A stretch of 64,000 nt of DNA from Eremophila alpestris peregrina (lineage: Eukaryota; Chordata; Aves; Passeriformes; Alaudidae), in assembly GCA_009792885.1 (NCBI GenBank), contig WMCF01000029.1:6590000-6653999 (forward strand). Reading direction: 5' to 3'. The translations under genes and the position numbers were made by a program. This document shows, piece by piece, positions 49,590 to 62,517 of the stretch; positions within the stretch are counted from its first letter, which is position 1, and every line of letters begins with the position of its first letter. The notes beneath the pieces were generated by a model. The model was not told the DNA's origin and did no database searches. It saw nothing but the letters and a program-made list of their open reading frames with translations.

Positions 49590-49811
49590 AGGGGAAGTTT
49601 AGGTTACACATCAGGAAAAAATTCTTCACTGAAAAAGTGATTGGGCACTGGAATCACCTGCCCAAAGAGGTGGTGGAGTCACCATCCCTGAAGGTGTTTA
49701 AAAGAAGATTGGACGTGGCACTCAGTGCCATGGTTTAGTTGTTGTTAGGTGATAGGTTGGACTTGATGATCTCAAAGGTCTTTTCCAATCTAGCTTGTTC
49801 TGTGATTCTAT
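49590..49811 (+). mobile_element. CR1 LINE 3' end, 5'-truncated
   Basis: The plus strand carries the end of CR1 ORF2: RLHIRKKFFTEKVIGHWNHL, then PKEVVESPSLKVFKRRLDVA and LSAMV, with a stop at 49,736-49,738. The short CR1 3' tail follows (GGTTGGACTTGATGATCTCA, AAGGTCTTTTCCAA) and ends with the characteristic octamer-like repeat TTCTGTGATTCTAT. The copy is severely 5'-truncated, which is normal for CR1, and fairly well preserved. CR1 is the dominant LINE of birds and other sauropsids, so it helps place the organism. Confidence 0.95.
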
Positions 49812-51508
49812 TTATTGCTGTTGCCTTTAAGCTTTGTCAGCTAGTAAGCACTTAAAGTACAGACAAGTATTAAACCCTTAATTTAAATGTGACCTAATGA
49901 AAGGGGCACCCTGGTAAGTCAGAGGACAGAAATCCTTGAAAAACAGACAGCATGTATGCAAAAGAACTTAAAGTAATAGGATGGTGTAAGAACTATGTGG
50001 TAAAGCTGTTACAAATAGAGAGGTGAGTTCACAGCCTACAGCATAATTGATTCATGTTTTTGCTGAAAGACATTTCTGGTTGCTGTGATGGGGTTTAGAG
50101 ACTGTGGAGAGCACCTGTGCCAGGGAGCAAGGCTGAGACAGCATTTCTGTTGCCCATAGGCTCTGTCTGGAAGCCACTGCTGACTGACCACACCTAAACC
50201 TGGGACTCACTGCTGGGAGTTAGCCAGGTGAACTTCTGTCCCTCCAAACCACCTATTTCTAATTTTTCTGGAGAATAACATCACAGGCCACATACTTATA
50301 GGAGCCTAAACTCCCATCTTTGGTAACTCCCAGCCTTACAATATTATTTTCCAAACAGGAAATCTAGAAAGTGGAATCACTCATCAGGCAAAAATCCAGC
50401 CTTCACCTCAGTGTGCAAAGGGTGTGGCCTGCAATGTCAGACAGATTTGACACAACAAGCCTTGAGAAAGGCACTGGGCACACAGTTTGGATAATATCTC
50501 CTGGTCAGCCCAACTCAACATGCTGCAGGTTTGCCTTGCAGCATGGACTCAGAGCACGTAGACAAAATTCTTTCCAGGTGAAAATAAAGTCAAAGGTGAG
50601 CTCCAGAATCACAGGAAATGTGCTGACCATTAATGGATGCACAGTCCAGTGGATCAGACTGAAGATGCTCCAAATGAGTAATCCCTCCTGAGAGAGCCAC
50701 AGTCAGGTTCTCAGGTGCTTACATTACACAACTTGATAAAACAGGCACAGCCCATGTGAGCCATGCTCTTAGCAAAGCACCAAAGCACCTAATTTTGGTA
50801 AGAAACACAGAACTCCAGGAGCCTGGAAGCATCCTGAGGTGGGAGAACACCTGCCTGCTTGCACCATGGTGGCTGAGAGCCAGTGCACAACACACATTTC
50901 CTAGCCTCAGCCAGTCTCAGCCTTCTGCAGCTGGGACTGTCCCAAGCTCTCCCCTGAGGAAGAGCTCTCTAGGGAGCTTTTTGTTCTCCATCATGTTTCC
51001 TGGTTCAGAACATTTCCGCTTGGGACTTGTGTGAGTTAATCTGGGGGACAACACCTGTGTGCCAGCACAAAAGAGTCAGGAAGCCATGCTGCACCAGATA
51101 GATGGTTTATGTGGCTTTTTAGTGAGTCTGGCTGGAACTCACCTATCCAGCTGCCTCTCTGCTTTTAATCATGCTTCTCTCCATATATCCTCCTTGGAAC
51201 TTGACTGCATTGCTCTCAACCAAAATGGGATTTACTCTGACTTACTCCATTAAGTACATCTGAATTGAAACAGTTCCAAAAAGAGATGCCAAATAGGCCA
51301 TGTGGCTTCCTTTAACAGCTACTGCTCACCTAACACAGTTTGTATTTCATTTTCACTCTCAAGAGCATCTTACTGAACAGTTTCCCAGAAAGGAGCTGCA
51401 CAGGAGCCAGGATCTCCTGAGGCCAGAGCAGCATACACTTCCTTGCTGAGACAAAACACAGGCTTCCATTTAGCACATGAATACAAGTGGGGAGTATATG
51501 TGCTCCTA

Positions 51509-51534
51509 ATATATACATATATATATATATATAT
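51509..51534. repeat. (AT)n microsatellite
   Basis: Twenty-six bases of AT dinucleotide with a single C interruption at 51,516, in AQP9 intron 1. Confidence 0.9.
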
Positions 51535-52504
51535 TCCTATAAGCCTGGTCTCCAACTGGAGGTGGGGAGCCTCTTGCAACTCCCATTGAAGCAAATGTTT
51601 GTGTGTGCTTAGAGGATTCAGAGCACAATCATGAACTGAATACATGACAGCCCTGAAACAGTCCAACTAATGAGGAAGGCTCTTTATCATTAAAAATATT
51701 TTAGTCTTGTTTTCATATTCTGACCACTTCCTTATGCAAGTTATCACTCCTGTTGCAGAGTTGAGTCTCATCAGAAAAATTCTGAAGTTGGTATTACATG
51801 GATTTGCTGAGGCCATAAGATTAAAATTTGAACAGCTTCACTCTATCTACTTTTTGTGGCCCTACATTCAAGTGCATATTAATTACAATACTGTAGGGTA
51901 ATATATATCCCTTATTCATGCAGTAGAATTCTCATTACATGATGTTATTACATGAAAGCAAACATAGCTTTTGATGCTTTGCTCCTTAAATAAGTGTTTA
52001 ACACTTAACACAACCACAACTTAGAAATTTTAAACAAAGATAAATTCCAAGTTCTAAATTTTTCTGAAAGGGAGACTTTTTTTTATATAGGATGAAGTTA
52101 CAGCAAGTTTTGTCTAAAAACTACACATCGGCACCTTTTAACAGTTGCCTTCTTTGCCACCAGCAATTTCCTGGAGTACAGATTCTTGTGTAATTAGCTC
52201 TTAGTAAACTTAAGTTTGTCAAAGCTAGATAAGAGGGTATTAAAATTTATTTATAATTGGTATTTTGATCTGTCACTCAGCTTTTAAAATATTACATAAT
52301 GCTACAAATACTATGAGCCTTAGCTGTGTTTGCACTTTGATAAAACAGCTCTTATGTCAGATCCATACATTTGGGTCTCTAGCAGCAATAATATAGTACA
52401 ACCAGTAAATAATAGATGCCACCCATGAATCTAATGTTATATAATTGCATATATTTTGATGGCATTTAATTTTGCTAGTGATTCTGGTGAAGATATACAA
52501 ACTC

Positions 52505-52520
52505 TTTTTTTTTTTTTTTT
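52505..52520. repeat. Poly-T run
   Basis: Sixteen consecutive T in AQP9 intron 1, with no associated element recognised. Confidence 0.85.
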
Positions 52521-53000
52521 GAAACTGTATTAAATCAGCATTGCAAACAGAAGACAAAGTGGTAACAAAGACCCTTAGTTATACTAAGGCTAAGGAGGTT
52601 TTCTTGCATATTGGTGTTATTTTTATAATCTTTTGATCAGAATCAGGATTTTTCTAGACAGCCCTTCTGTTTTAAAAGTCATTCTTTAATTCAGCTGAAT
52701 ATTTAGCAGTGTGAAAAATGTGAAAGGAAGCTTAGCTAATTGCTCTTTTACCCCAAAACACTTACAGCAGCAAGTAATTCCGAAAAATCATGAGAATCTT
52801 TTGTTTTCCATCCAAACTTAGGTTTCCCAATATATGACATTTCAAACTTTTAGGTGACTCAGATGTTGTGCTACATGAAAGCTTTGAAGAAAATTATCTT
52901 CAATTCTGAATGTCAGCCCCAGCACGTAACTCAGGACTCATTGTTTAACCAAGAAGTTTCAGTCAGTTGAACTTCATTTCCCAAAACCTTTTTCTGTGGA

Positions 53001-53026
53001 TACCCCTTTTTCCCAGAAAAGGGGTA
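53001..53026. repeat. 10-bp perfect hairpin
   Basis: TACCCCTTTT (53,001-53,010) and AAAAGGGGTA (53,017-53,026) are exact reverse complements around a 6-base loop (TCCCAG). It is a short structure in AQP9 intron 1 with no assigned role. Confidence 0.8.
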
Positions 53027-53422
53027 CCTATAGGACTGAAGCATAGACACCTCTGCCTGAGACTTACAGAAGACTTGCATCTTTCCAATATTCAACTGTG
53101 AGTGCAAAACCTGAATTTATGTTTTACAGACACAAATTTACAAGGTGTTTTTTCAAAAGTTTCACCAAATAAAAGAAAGGTAATAAAAGTAATAACTTTT
53201 TAAAGCTGTCATAAACAGTTGGAGAACAGAATAAAAGACAATAAATGTAGTTTGTGCTATGGAGTGAGTTTATATCTTTGCAATCTCAACAGTTCAATAA
53301 ACCATTCTGGTTGAAAGTGAATTCTAGGGAGCTCTCCAATCCATGATCCAGTTTAAAGGCAAATGTGACTCAGTTCCTCTAACGTATTCCTCACAGGTTT
53401 CTTTACTATTAAAACCATCCAG

Positions 53423-53451
53423 CTTTCTTTTCTTTTCTTTTTTTTTTTCCC
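53423..53451. repeat. Pyrimidine tract
   Basis: CTTT-type units followed by a T run and CCC, then AACAG. It looks like a splice acceptor with a strong polypyrimidine tract, but no conserved coding sequence follows it. Confidence 0.7.
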
Positions 53452-55289
53452 AACAGTAAGCAGGTTAGGCTTTAATTACTCCTAACCATGTCCCTCTAAC
53501 CGTGAGGGCACAGCAAAGATCCAGCCCCCTGTTCCTGCACCCAAAGGAAAGAGTGAAAGAAAAGGTGCAAGTACCCTCATACTCCAAGGAGAGGACAGGG
53601 AATCTTTCTCAGAGTCTGTAATGCCCACTCTTGCACACTTGCTCAATGCTACAATTCCCTGAGAGTTGGAGCAGAGACTAAATAGATTTTAGGAGTTTAG
53701 ATTTAAAGCTTTTCAGTTGGGATAGGAAGCAAAGCATCATAGCTCAAAAACAAATTGGTAAGGTAGGAGGGAAGCAGCACCTGAATTGGTACTTTTTCTC
53801 TTCAAGTATGCTAGGTAAGATTTAGTTCCTCTGCTTGGCCTTTTCTTTCTAGCCCTGATACAACAGGCAATGTTTCACCCCTGAAAGTTTTTGTCTGAAT
53901 ATCACATTTCATTTCCTTTCCTAAATTTCTAAAAAATTAGTAAGAAAATAAAAACAGTCTTCACTGAAGAAACTGACTCAAACCAGTTGCCCTCTATAAT
54001 TCAGGAAAGAAAAGCATTTAGCATTTCAGGATGAAGCATGCAATATTAATCATAATAAAATATGAGAAAATGCAGACTTCTGCATTCTCTCTAGGTGATT
54101 TCAAACTTTTATTTGTCTCCTATTGCATATGTGAAAGCAATAACAAAATTTAAAAGCATCAGTTTATATAACACAGCATAGCCTGTCCCTCAATATTTTC
54201 ACTATTTTTCCCCACAAAGCAATTTGAACCTGATATTTATATGTTTTAAAATCTTTATATACACAAATCATCTGAAGTTGTATTAAATTTACAATCACGT
54301 CTCCAAGTAGTAATGCTTTCTGTCACTAGAAAATGGTTTCAAAATGGCAATAATTTGAAGGCTTATGACTATACTATTTAATTAACTCAATGATAAGGGT
54401 TTGCAGTTTTTCACCCCTTATTTATTAGATAGCAAGTCTGAAAAAAAATTAAAATCCATCTGAACCCAAGAGGATATTGGTTGCTTCCCAGAAGATCATC
54501 AGGAGAACAGATATAGTGGCTTTTTATTGCTCTAAGCTTGATTAAATCATGATGTACAGAAATCCTCCCTACCCCACCAAAACATTTCATTAATGATAAA
54601 ATAAAAGCCATGTGCTTTTAAAGTATTTAGAAATTACTTGACTGGTTAGCTATATTTTTATCTCACCTTTAAAAGCTTAAGTACTCTCTGATTTAACAAA
54701 ATATAGCAAATATTAAACTTTAAATTGAATGAGGACTGGTCTTTCCTGAAAGGGTTTTTCTGTAACTTGAATTCTTGCAGAGATAATGCCCTGAATTTTA
54801 GAAGAGCTAACATGTCTCTGGTTTTGTTGCTTTTAGCATTACTGTCCCTGTTAAAAGAATGCTTAGGAACCCTGTATGAATTAAGATCCTATGTAACAAA
54901 CAGCAAAAATACATCTCTGTGTGGAAAGAGTTTCTCATATTATAAAACATCTTATTATGAAATTCAATAGGTAAATTCTCAAGCAGACTTGCTTTGTAAA
55001 TGAAGGGGGTGGAAATGAAAGCAAGTTCTAAAACATTCTCCCTTAGGAAGACACCACCAATTGAGCATGCCTCAAACTGGAAAGTTTATTTACTACTTTT
55101 ATAAGTAGCTAATCCTATTTGGAAATACTAATGTTGGGTAGGGGAACTGCACTAGATTACAGTACACCATGAAGAACACTGTAAAGCTTTCATGGGCACA
55201 GATCCCTACCTGCAAGGAAGTGCAAATGCAGCCACTATTTTTCTAGCATTTCATGATTGAAAGTGAGCAGTTTATGATTAAATACTAAT

Positions 55290-55304
55290 TTTTTTTTTTT
55301 TTTT
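55290..55304. repeat. Poly-T run
   Basis: Fifteen consecutive T in AQP9 intron 1. On the minus strand it produces the terminal lysine run of a spurious open frame. Confidence 0.85.
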
Positions 55305-58300
55305 GCACATGCTGAACATATTCCTTATAAATTGAGTTCCTGCACAGCATCATCAGCTGTGCAGCCATGGAGGCCACACTGTGCCTGCAGGGACACCTGT
55401 GGAACCCACTGCAGGTGTGTGTCACCACAGCTGGAGCTGGGGATGCACAGAGTCCAGCACAGCACAGCCTCCACACTGCTAAAAACCTGGCTGCCTCTTC
55501 AACGTGGCACAGGGTCTGGCTATAAATGGACACCACTTCTAGGACTGTGTGATAAGAAGGAGGCTTTTTTAGATAAGCATTCTTTGAGATGTCTAAAACT
55601 TTACTGGCCATGTAGAAAAATAGGTTTCCTGAAATTGTGGTTTGAGATCTTACAGAAATCCTGTTTACACTGAAAAATGCTATTACAAGCATTTTGAAAA
55701 ATCCTGCAAATAGTAAGATGGAGGTAAAATAATCTTCAGTCTCTCTGATGAGTGTAATACACAAAGTCTTGCAAGCTCCCAAGCAGTAACAGGACCTTAT
55801 GCTCACTGAAGGCCAGTTGTTTTCCTTTCCTAACATTAGCCTAGTTATCCAAGAAAAAGGATCTAATAGGCTATGAAGCAAATTTTTTTGGCAGAGAAGG
55901 TTCAGACAGCTATTCCATACTCAAGCATGTTCTTTAGAGCAGTAATCTAATGACTTTATGAACAACAAAAAAAGTCAGTTCTGAAAGTACTCCAGTAATT
56001 TTAAGCAGATCAGGCTATAGACAACTGTGAAGAGGAAAACTTGGTAACATAAGATAGACAAGATAAGATAAAGAGATCTGGCTATATTCTACTGTAAATT
56101 AAATTCCCATTAAATCCAAGTGCTTCAATCAATGAGATTTGTGGGTGCAACTGATGGCTGAGCTTGGCCTAAAATCTTAAAATATTTAATTACAACTCAA
56201 TTATCTATTTGGTATTAACTCAGTCAAGCAAAGACTTACAAGGTATTAAATTGCTGTTTGTGTAATTACATGATTAGGTGATAGCTTCCAGTTGCACCAA
56301 CCTAGCTACAGTAGGTATGAGGCAACTTTTTTCTCTCCTTCTTAAAAGGTCAGCAAATGGAGAAAGTATTACAGTGACACAGCTCAGACCTGCAGGCTCA
56401 GTTCCCAGTTTTCCCACCCCTGGATGGGCACACACTGACTGTGCCTGCAGTGGTGTTAAGTCATTGTAAATGAGCAGGTCCACTGAGTGCAGCTGTGTTC
56501 CAGCTGGCTTGCATGGCTTCTTCTCTGTAGGAGAGCCTGGTTAGCACAGAAATGGAGCATCTGTAGTTGTGTATTTCCCTGAGACATGCAGAGCAGGAGC
56601 TACAATGCAAGAGGACTACACAGCTGTTTCTGTATGACTCTCCTCAGTTCTGGTAATAAAGGAAGGGAGGCCACATCCTCCCTGTGTTATTTCCTTCCCT
56701 TTTCTTGTGCGTTTGTAGCCCATATACACAGATGTTGCTATCCCCTATCCTTTTCTCCTCTATCCCTGCTCTTTTTTCATCATCCTTACAGAAAGAAGTA
56801 ATGTTTTCAAAAGAATGGCCTTTTCTTTGAATCTGCAAAACTTTGTCTGGGCCATTTCAGAACACAAGTGCACACTATGCTTGTGGATTGAGCTGGTTGC
56901 CTGAATTCAACATGCACCCCAGCGTGTGCAGGGGCCAAGAGCAGCCTACTGAGCTTGTTCCTCATCTGAGCCATATCTTTCACAAAATCTTGCTTGGTGC
57001 AGTTTCTGGAATACTCCCTTTGAGAAATCTGGAAAGTGATGACTAGAGTATGTTGATTCCATCTCCTCTAGACTCTTGTGAATTCCACCATACCCATTCT
57101 TTCAATATTAAGCATATAAACACGCTATGATTTGTCTCATATGAAGTTTAAAAACAATGTAATTTCAGCTGTGAACAACCCCACTGTGCTTTACTTTGCT
57201 ATCTGTGTGTGCATTTGTGCTCACCACGTGCATTGCTGGCGAGAGCGTGGCTAATGCGTGTGCTGTCCGTGACACAGCAGCTGACTGCAGCTTGCACTGT
57301 GTCCTGGAGCTTTTAATTATACAGTCCAATAAACTGCAGCTATCTAACACCACCCTACCCTTACGTAACCAGAGCTGCAACACTCTGGCACCACTCAGTG
57401 TTTTGTTTGCTTACATGATTATGACCTTAAGGCAAGAGCTGCACCTGGGTCTATGACACAGTCTCGGGGCACTGAGAAACACCGTCTGCATTAAAAAGCT
57501 GGTTAAGAGTGTAATTTTATTGAGAGCTTTTTTGTCACATTTTGGTATTAGCTAAAAGCCTTGGGGAAATAATAGAAAAAAAAGTATGATTTTGCCTGTT
57601 TAAATTGCATCTATTCTAGCAGAACTTGCTTGTTAAACCTCGATCACCAGAGCATTTTGGTACAGCCTATTTCTAAGGCAAGGGAGATTTTCCCATTACT
57701 TTGCAGTTTCTGAACTCAACTGCCTTGCAACTGAAAATGAGCAATTAAGGTTGCTCAAGATAAATCTAGTCACATCCCAGAAATGGTATGATTCACATCA
57801 CTTTAGCTGCAGAGAAGCTAAAGTTTTCAGACTATAGAAATTATTTGAGAGCTTCCATAGAGTATTATTCAGCAGAGCACATAGACATTTATTTAAAAAG
57901 CAGATTTTCAAAGACACAAAAATGTATCAGGTAGTCTATCCCAAACTAAAATATTCTTGTCCCTTTGAATATCTTTTTCTAATCTTTAATAAGATCTAAA
58001 TATATGCTTGAAGGAAAGCAGAGGCTTTAGAACTGAATAAACATCATCTTAAGCAAATATTTAAATATGTTACTGAACTTTATTCAGAGGGGAACCAACA
58101 AAAATCTAAAACTAGTTCAAATCCATTTAAAATTCTTCAATGTGAACTATTTAGATATCTCCACTTCAGTTAATTGTTCAAGCTGCAGAGCCAGTGAAAT
58201 ATTTTGTTACAGCAGTATGTGATATTAAGTCAGCATAACAATAATACACACTGTAAATGCCAGAAAGTTGTCTCAATCCAGAGTTCCAGCACTAAACATT

Positions 58301-58722
58301 AAAAGCTTTTTGAACTATCTTTCATAACTTTTACAGTAAATTTTTCACTGCTTACAACATCAGTCTGGAACTGAAAACTTACCCCACAGACTCAATTTCA
58401 CTTTCAGATGCAGGGTTTTGTTTTAGAGGCTGTGTCATCTTGTTCCGGCTCCAAGTCCTGATCTGTATCCCATCATTGTGCCTGAGAACTGTTTTCTGTG
58501 TGGAGAGAGGTCCTCATTAGCAGACATTCCTCCTCGTGATGGAGACGAGGAAAATAAAAAGCAAATGTGCATTGCGGCAAAGGCAACAATGGCACACATG
58601 ACAAATTCTAGCACTGTTTCAGTATTCAACAGCATGTGCAGCTATACCAGGACAGCAGAAGTCACAAGCAATACCATTTGACAGACACACTTGTGATTTG
58701 ACACTTCTCTTTGTAACTGCAG

Positions 58723-58849
58723 GCTCTTGGCTGTGGCTGTGTGGGGCAGGCTGTGCTCAGCCGCGGAGCGCATGGAGGGCCCATGACGGTGTCGGTGGGC
58801 TTTGCCCTGGCAGTCACCATAGCAGTGTACGTGTCTGGGGGCGTTTCTG
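58723..58849 (+). CDS. AQP9: AQP9 exon 2, residues 35-76 plus split codon
   Basis: The exon encodes ALGCGCVGQAVLSRGAHGGP, then MTVSVGFALAVTIAVYVSGG and VS. It completes helix 1 (GCGCV) and contains helix 2. Phe61 in the VGF motif aligns with human Phe64, which lines the aromatic/Arg constriction. The length is 127 bases, with acceptor AACTGCAG and donor GTAAGT. The last base starts Gly77. The exon is noticeably more GC- and CpG-rich than its surroundings. Confidence 0.95.
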
Positions 58850-61800
58850 GTAAGTGACTCTTCTCATATATAGCATTTATTGTACATTGTTAAAGGGCTT
58901 CCACTGCATGGTATAAACAATCATGAATGTAGCAACAGTAAGGCACCATTGCAGCAGAGTCCACACCGGAGTTGTGCTAGTAAGTCTTGTGTGTGGTTAT
59001 TTCCTTCTATTCTTTGCGTTTGACAAAATGTCCCACCAAATTCTGATCTCAACTACAGTGTGAAAACCTTGGCAGACCTCTGGCTTTTATGGAAAGCGTT
59101 CTGTTCAAACCAGTAACTGGCTTGGTGTTGCTTTCAAAATTCTGTCAATAGAGATGATCCTGGGCAGAACAGGGCATTGTGTTTAAAGAAATAACCATGA
59201 AGAGCAATCCAGCAGTCACCAGATAAAATAGTGGCCAGCCACATAGAAAGCAGAATGACCCACTAATGTGTATAATGAACAGGATTCACCTTATAGAGTG
59301 CAATTTATTTCTTCATGTCCTATGACAGGCCATAACAAGTCTGCTCCTGTCTGATTATTCACAGGAGCAGCAGATCATAGAAAGCAGAAAGGTTCAGTAC
59401 CAAAGATACATTCAATGACCCAGTCAGTGTACTGTCCTTTCCCCTTCATTTCTCCTGTAACAATTCCCCAACAAGTACTGGTCAGGAATCTCTCTTTAGT
59501 GATGGGACTAAGTTAGCTGTGCTAACTAACCAGTGTCCACAAGTGCCACACTGGATGTTGCGATGTCTCCTAGTTCCACCATTCAATTTGGCCAAACTAA
59601 GATCAGAAACATTAGCATAACTGCTTTTAACATTTAAAGTCCTCCTTTAAAATAGAAAATGATGGGTTGTAACAATGCTGTGCATAAAAAATACACAGTA
59701 CTTTGTGTTGTATGCAGAGTTTAAATTGGTCTTTAAAGCAAATGGTGCCCTTGTACTCCAGGTCTCATAGTGGCATTTCTTACACTTCATAAGGAGGGTT
59801 AAATTGGCCTGGACAAATTTCTTTAGGTATAATTAGGGCATTAGAAATAGTTGCTGTAGCAGAAATTACTGTGGCCATTTCTCTTTTCTTGACAAATTCT
59901 TTTACAGAGACACCATGCAGAAGGTTTCCATTAGAAAGTTTCACATTAGAAAGTGCTCCAGGTTCCACAAAACAGGCAATCTTGTCACTGGCAGTGACAC
60001 AGACCAGAACTGTTCCTTAATATCACACAAAATTAATTCAGCAGCACATTCCTATTATCTGAACAACTTTTAACTACAGCTCTTAGTTTACATGTAGACA
60101 GCTAAACTCTTCTAATATAGTATCATGAAAACAAACCTGTGAAGACCTGTCCTACAGTTGCACCTTTAAGGGATATTCATCTCCATCATTATGTAGAAAA
60201 TTAGAGTTCAATCCCAGCAGGGCAGAGCAGTTGCAGATGTTGCAGGATTGTGCTTCCTGTGTTTTTCCCATGACAAAGGATTCTGCATGCAGTGCATTTT
60301 CTCTGTGAAAAAATAGGAACAGATATTTCAACAGGCTGTTATTATCCAACACATGATTACTAGTGGACACTTCAGAATACAAGTTCCTATGTAAAATTTG
60401 TTAGCAATTTCTGTGGCTCTTGAGCCATACTCTCATGTTAAAGTACTGATAAAATATTTTTCATCAGTTCTTTATGTAATTCTAAATTAATGGTAGCAAA
60501 GTATATAGTTTGTATGCTTGGTGAATGTGAGCTTTTTTCATTTAGGAAAATTCCCCTTTTAAATTTTCCTCCATCCAGTTTTCCTCTATATCTAGATAAT
60601 TTCCCAATATTTTATCCAACTTAGCATTTCAAACCCATGATTGTGATCGCTGCAACTACAAAATAATGAGGAACACACTGACCAAAGCCAACTTTGAACT
60701 TTTTTTTGTAACCAGTGGCACAGGAACCAAGAATCTTGTAACGCCCCTATGTCAGCATGAGAGCCTTCAATTAGACTTTTCCTTTCCATATTTGATGTTA
60801 ATCATCCCTCTGTAATATTATTATGACTTGCCCTGGCCATCATAGTTGCCCTGTATCATATACAGGTGGAGAACAAAATCAGGTGTTGAAAGAAAGGAAA
60901 ATTATTAATTCCAGACAAAGTAAGGAAAAAAAGACAACAATTAATCAAAATTCATATGAAGGACTGTTAAATTAGGTGCCATCTATCTATTTGCTCTGTG
61001 CTGAAGAATTTGAAACACAGTGAGGAATGCATCTTTTAATTCAAGACTGGTGCTACTAGGTCAGCATTTTGGAAATGCTACAAAGAAGGTTTTATCCAGC
61101 TTGTTATCTGTGTTTGTCAGTTCATTATGTATCAAAGGTGCCTGGGTTTCATAAGATAATGACTCACTGACCTGAAGTGCAAACAAACACAGGAACTGTA
61201 CATAGAGGCCCTTTCTCCATCACTAACCTTTGACAAATAAGGGACGTGCTCTGTCAGGTATTTTACCAAAGAAAAATGCCCTTTTTTTTCTGATATTCAT
61301 AGAGACTGAAATGAGACCTTATCTGGAAGATAGGCAAAGGATCCTATGTACTTGCAAAATTTGGGGGGGTTTATTATTCAGTATTTATTACAAAGAGGTA
61401 CTTGTTCATTTATTTGGCAATTTGTATTTCTTAAGTAGCAATCATGCATCTGTAAACAATGAAATTTTCCAAGAGCATACAACACCTTTTTTTGTTGACA
61501 AAAGATGTTGAGGGAAGAGATCACATGACATAATAAATGTATTTTAGAAACTAAAATAGTCATGAAGAATTCCAATGTTACTGAAATCCTTTTTATGCAT
61601 GAATTCAGGTGTAGCTACTCCTGCATAAAAAGGAAGGAAGTTTCACAGGAAACTGAACTTTGTTTCAGCACAGCTAATTTATCAATTTCCTTATCATGAC
61701 CCTTTCTGGGAAGCACAAGAACTAGATAAAAACATGGTGAAGGACTCTGCACTGCTGCCCCCAGATCCCATCTAGGCATAGCTCACCAACAGCCAACATA

Positions 61801-62379
61801 AAACTGGATTATTATTATTTGATTTTGTCCCCCTGAAAACTGAGTTCCTAAATAACCCCAGGCTGAAGACAGGGACACAAATATGACCTAATTCCAGGGC
61901 ACTCCAGAACTGTCTCAAGATATATGCTCAAGCTAGTAACAGTCCTTAATCATATGTGCTTGGGAGACTAAAGGAATGTTCTTCTGCCCCAGATCTGCCC
62001 TAAAAATAAAAATCCAAAGGCCTTGAAGAGAGAGAATACATGCAGAACAAGGGACCCTCCCATCACAACCAATGGGGCAGTTTTACTGTTTTTCTAGAAA
62101 AGTTGTCTATAAGTTACATACTGCAGGACAGCAGGCTGGTAAAGAGCACAGTCCACAAGCATCAAGAGTAGAGATGGATCTCAGTGGTTTTCGCCCTCTC
62201 TCCTCTGATCTCATCCAGCTTGTTTCAGTTTAATTGCAGTCAGCATTTAACTGCGAAATAACATCTAGAAAAGCATGTACTGTTCTGGTGTTCAAAAGTG
62301 CCCACATTTTTACAAATCCTTCACTTACTCTCATGTATCTGAGTCATCCACATGACTTAATTTGTGATTTATTTTTCAG
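58850..62379 (+). other. AQP9: AQP9 intron 2
   Basis: A 3.5 kb intron with regular GT and AG ends. I see no repeat element or other gene. A minus-strand stretch free of stops (about 59,780-60,015) has ordinary-looking amino-acid composition but no recognisable family. Confidence 0.9.
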
Positions 62380-62517
62380 GTGGTCACATAAACCCAGCTG
62401 TTTCATTAGCCATGTGCGTGACTGGAAGATTAAAATGGACCAAATTACCAATTTACATATTAGCACAACTCCTGGGAGCATTCGTTGGAGCAGCGGCTGT
62501 CTTTGGGATTTATTACA
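62380..62517 (+). CDS. AQP9: AQP9 exon 3, first NPA box, residues 77-122 plus split base
   Basis: After completing Gly77, the exon encodes GHINPAVSLAMCVTGRLKWT, then KLPIYILAQLLGAFVGAAAV and FGIYY. GGHINPAVSLA is the MIP family signature; Asn81-Pro82-Ala83 is the first NPA motif of the pore, equal to human residues 84-86. The following segment is helix 3. The length of 138 bases, the acceptor TTTTTCAG and the donor GTGAGT are regular. Reading past the donor gives a false extension. Confidence 0.96.

Larger units (their letters stand above)
47947..58722 (+). other. AQP9: AQP9 intron 1
   Basis: A 10.8 kb AT-rich intron. It contains a CR1 3' end (49,590-49,811), an AT microsatellite (51,509-51,534), T or pyrimidine tracts and a 10-bp hairpin (53,001-53,026). 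No other gene is recognised. A 198-codon open frame on the minus strand (55,285-55,881) lacks recognisable homology. Confidence 0.9.

Noticed and set aside
55285..55881. Minus-strand open frame of 198 codons in AQP9 intron 1
   Set aside because: It shows no recognisable domain, no splice context, and a lysine tail made by a poly-T run. It fits a chance open frame.
59780..60015. Minus-strand stretch of about 78 codons without stops, followed in another frame by CKKCHYETW
   Set aside because: The composition looks protein-like, but no family is recognised. Open stretches of this length are common in the window and the frame change is unexplained.
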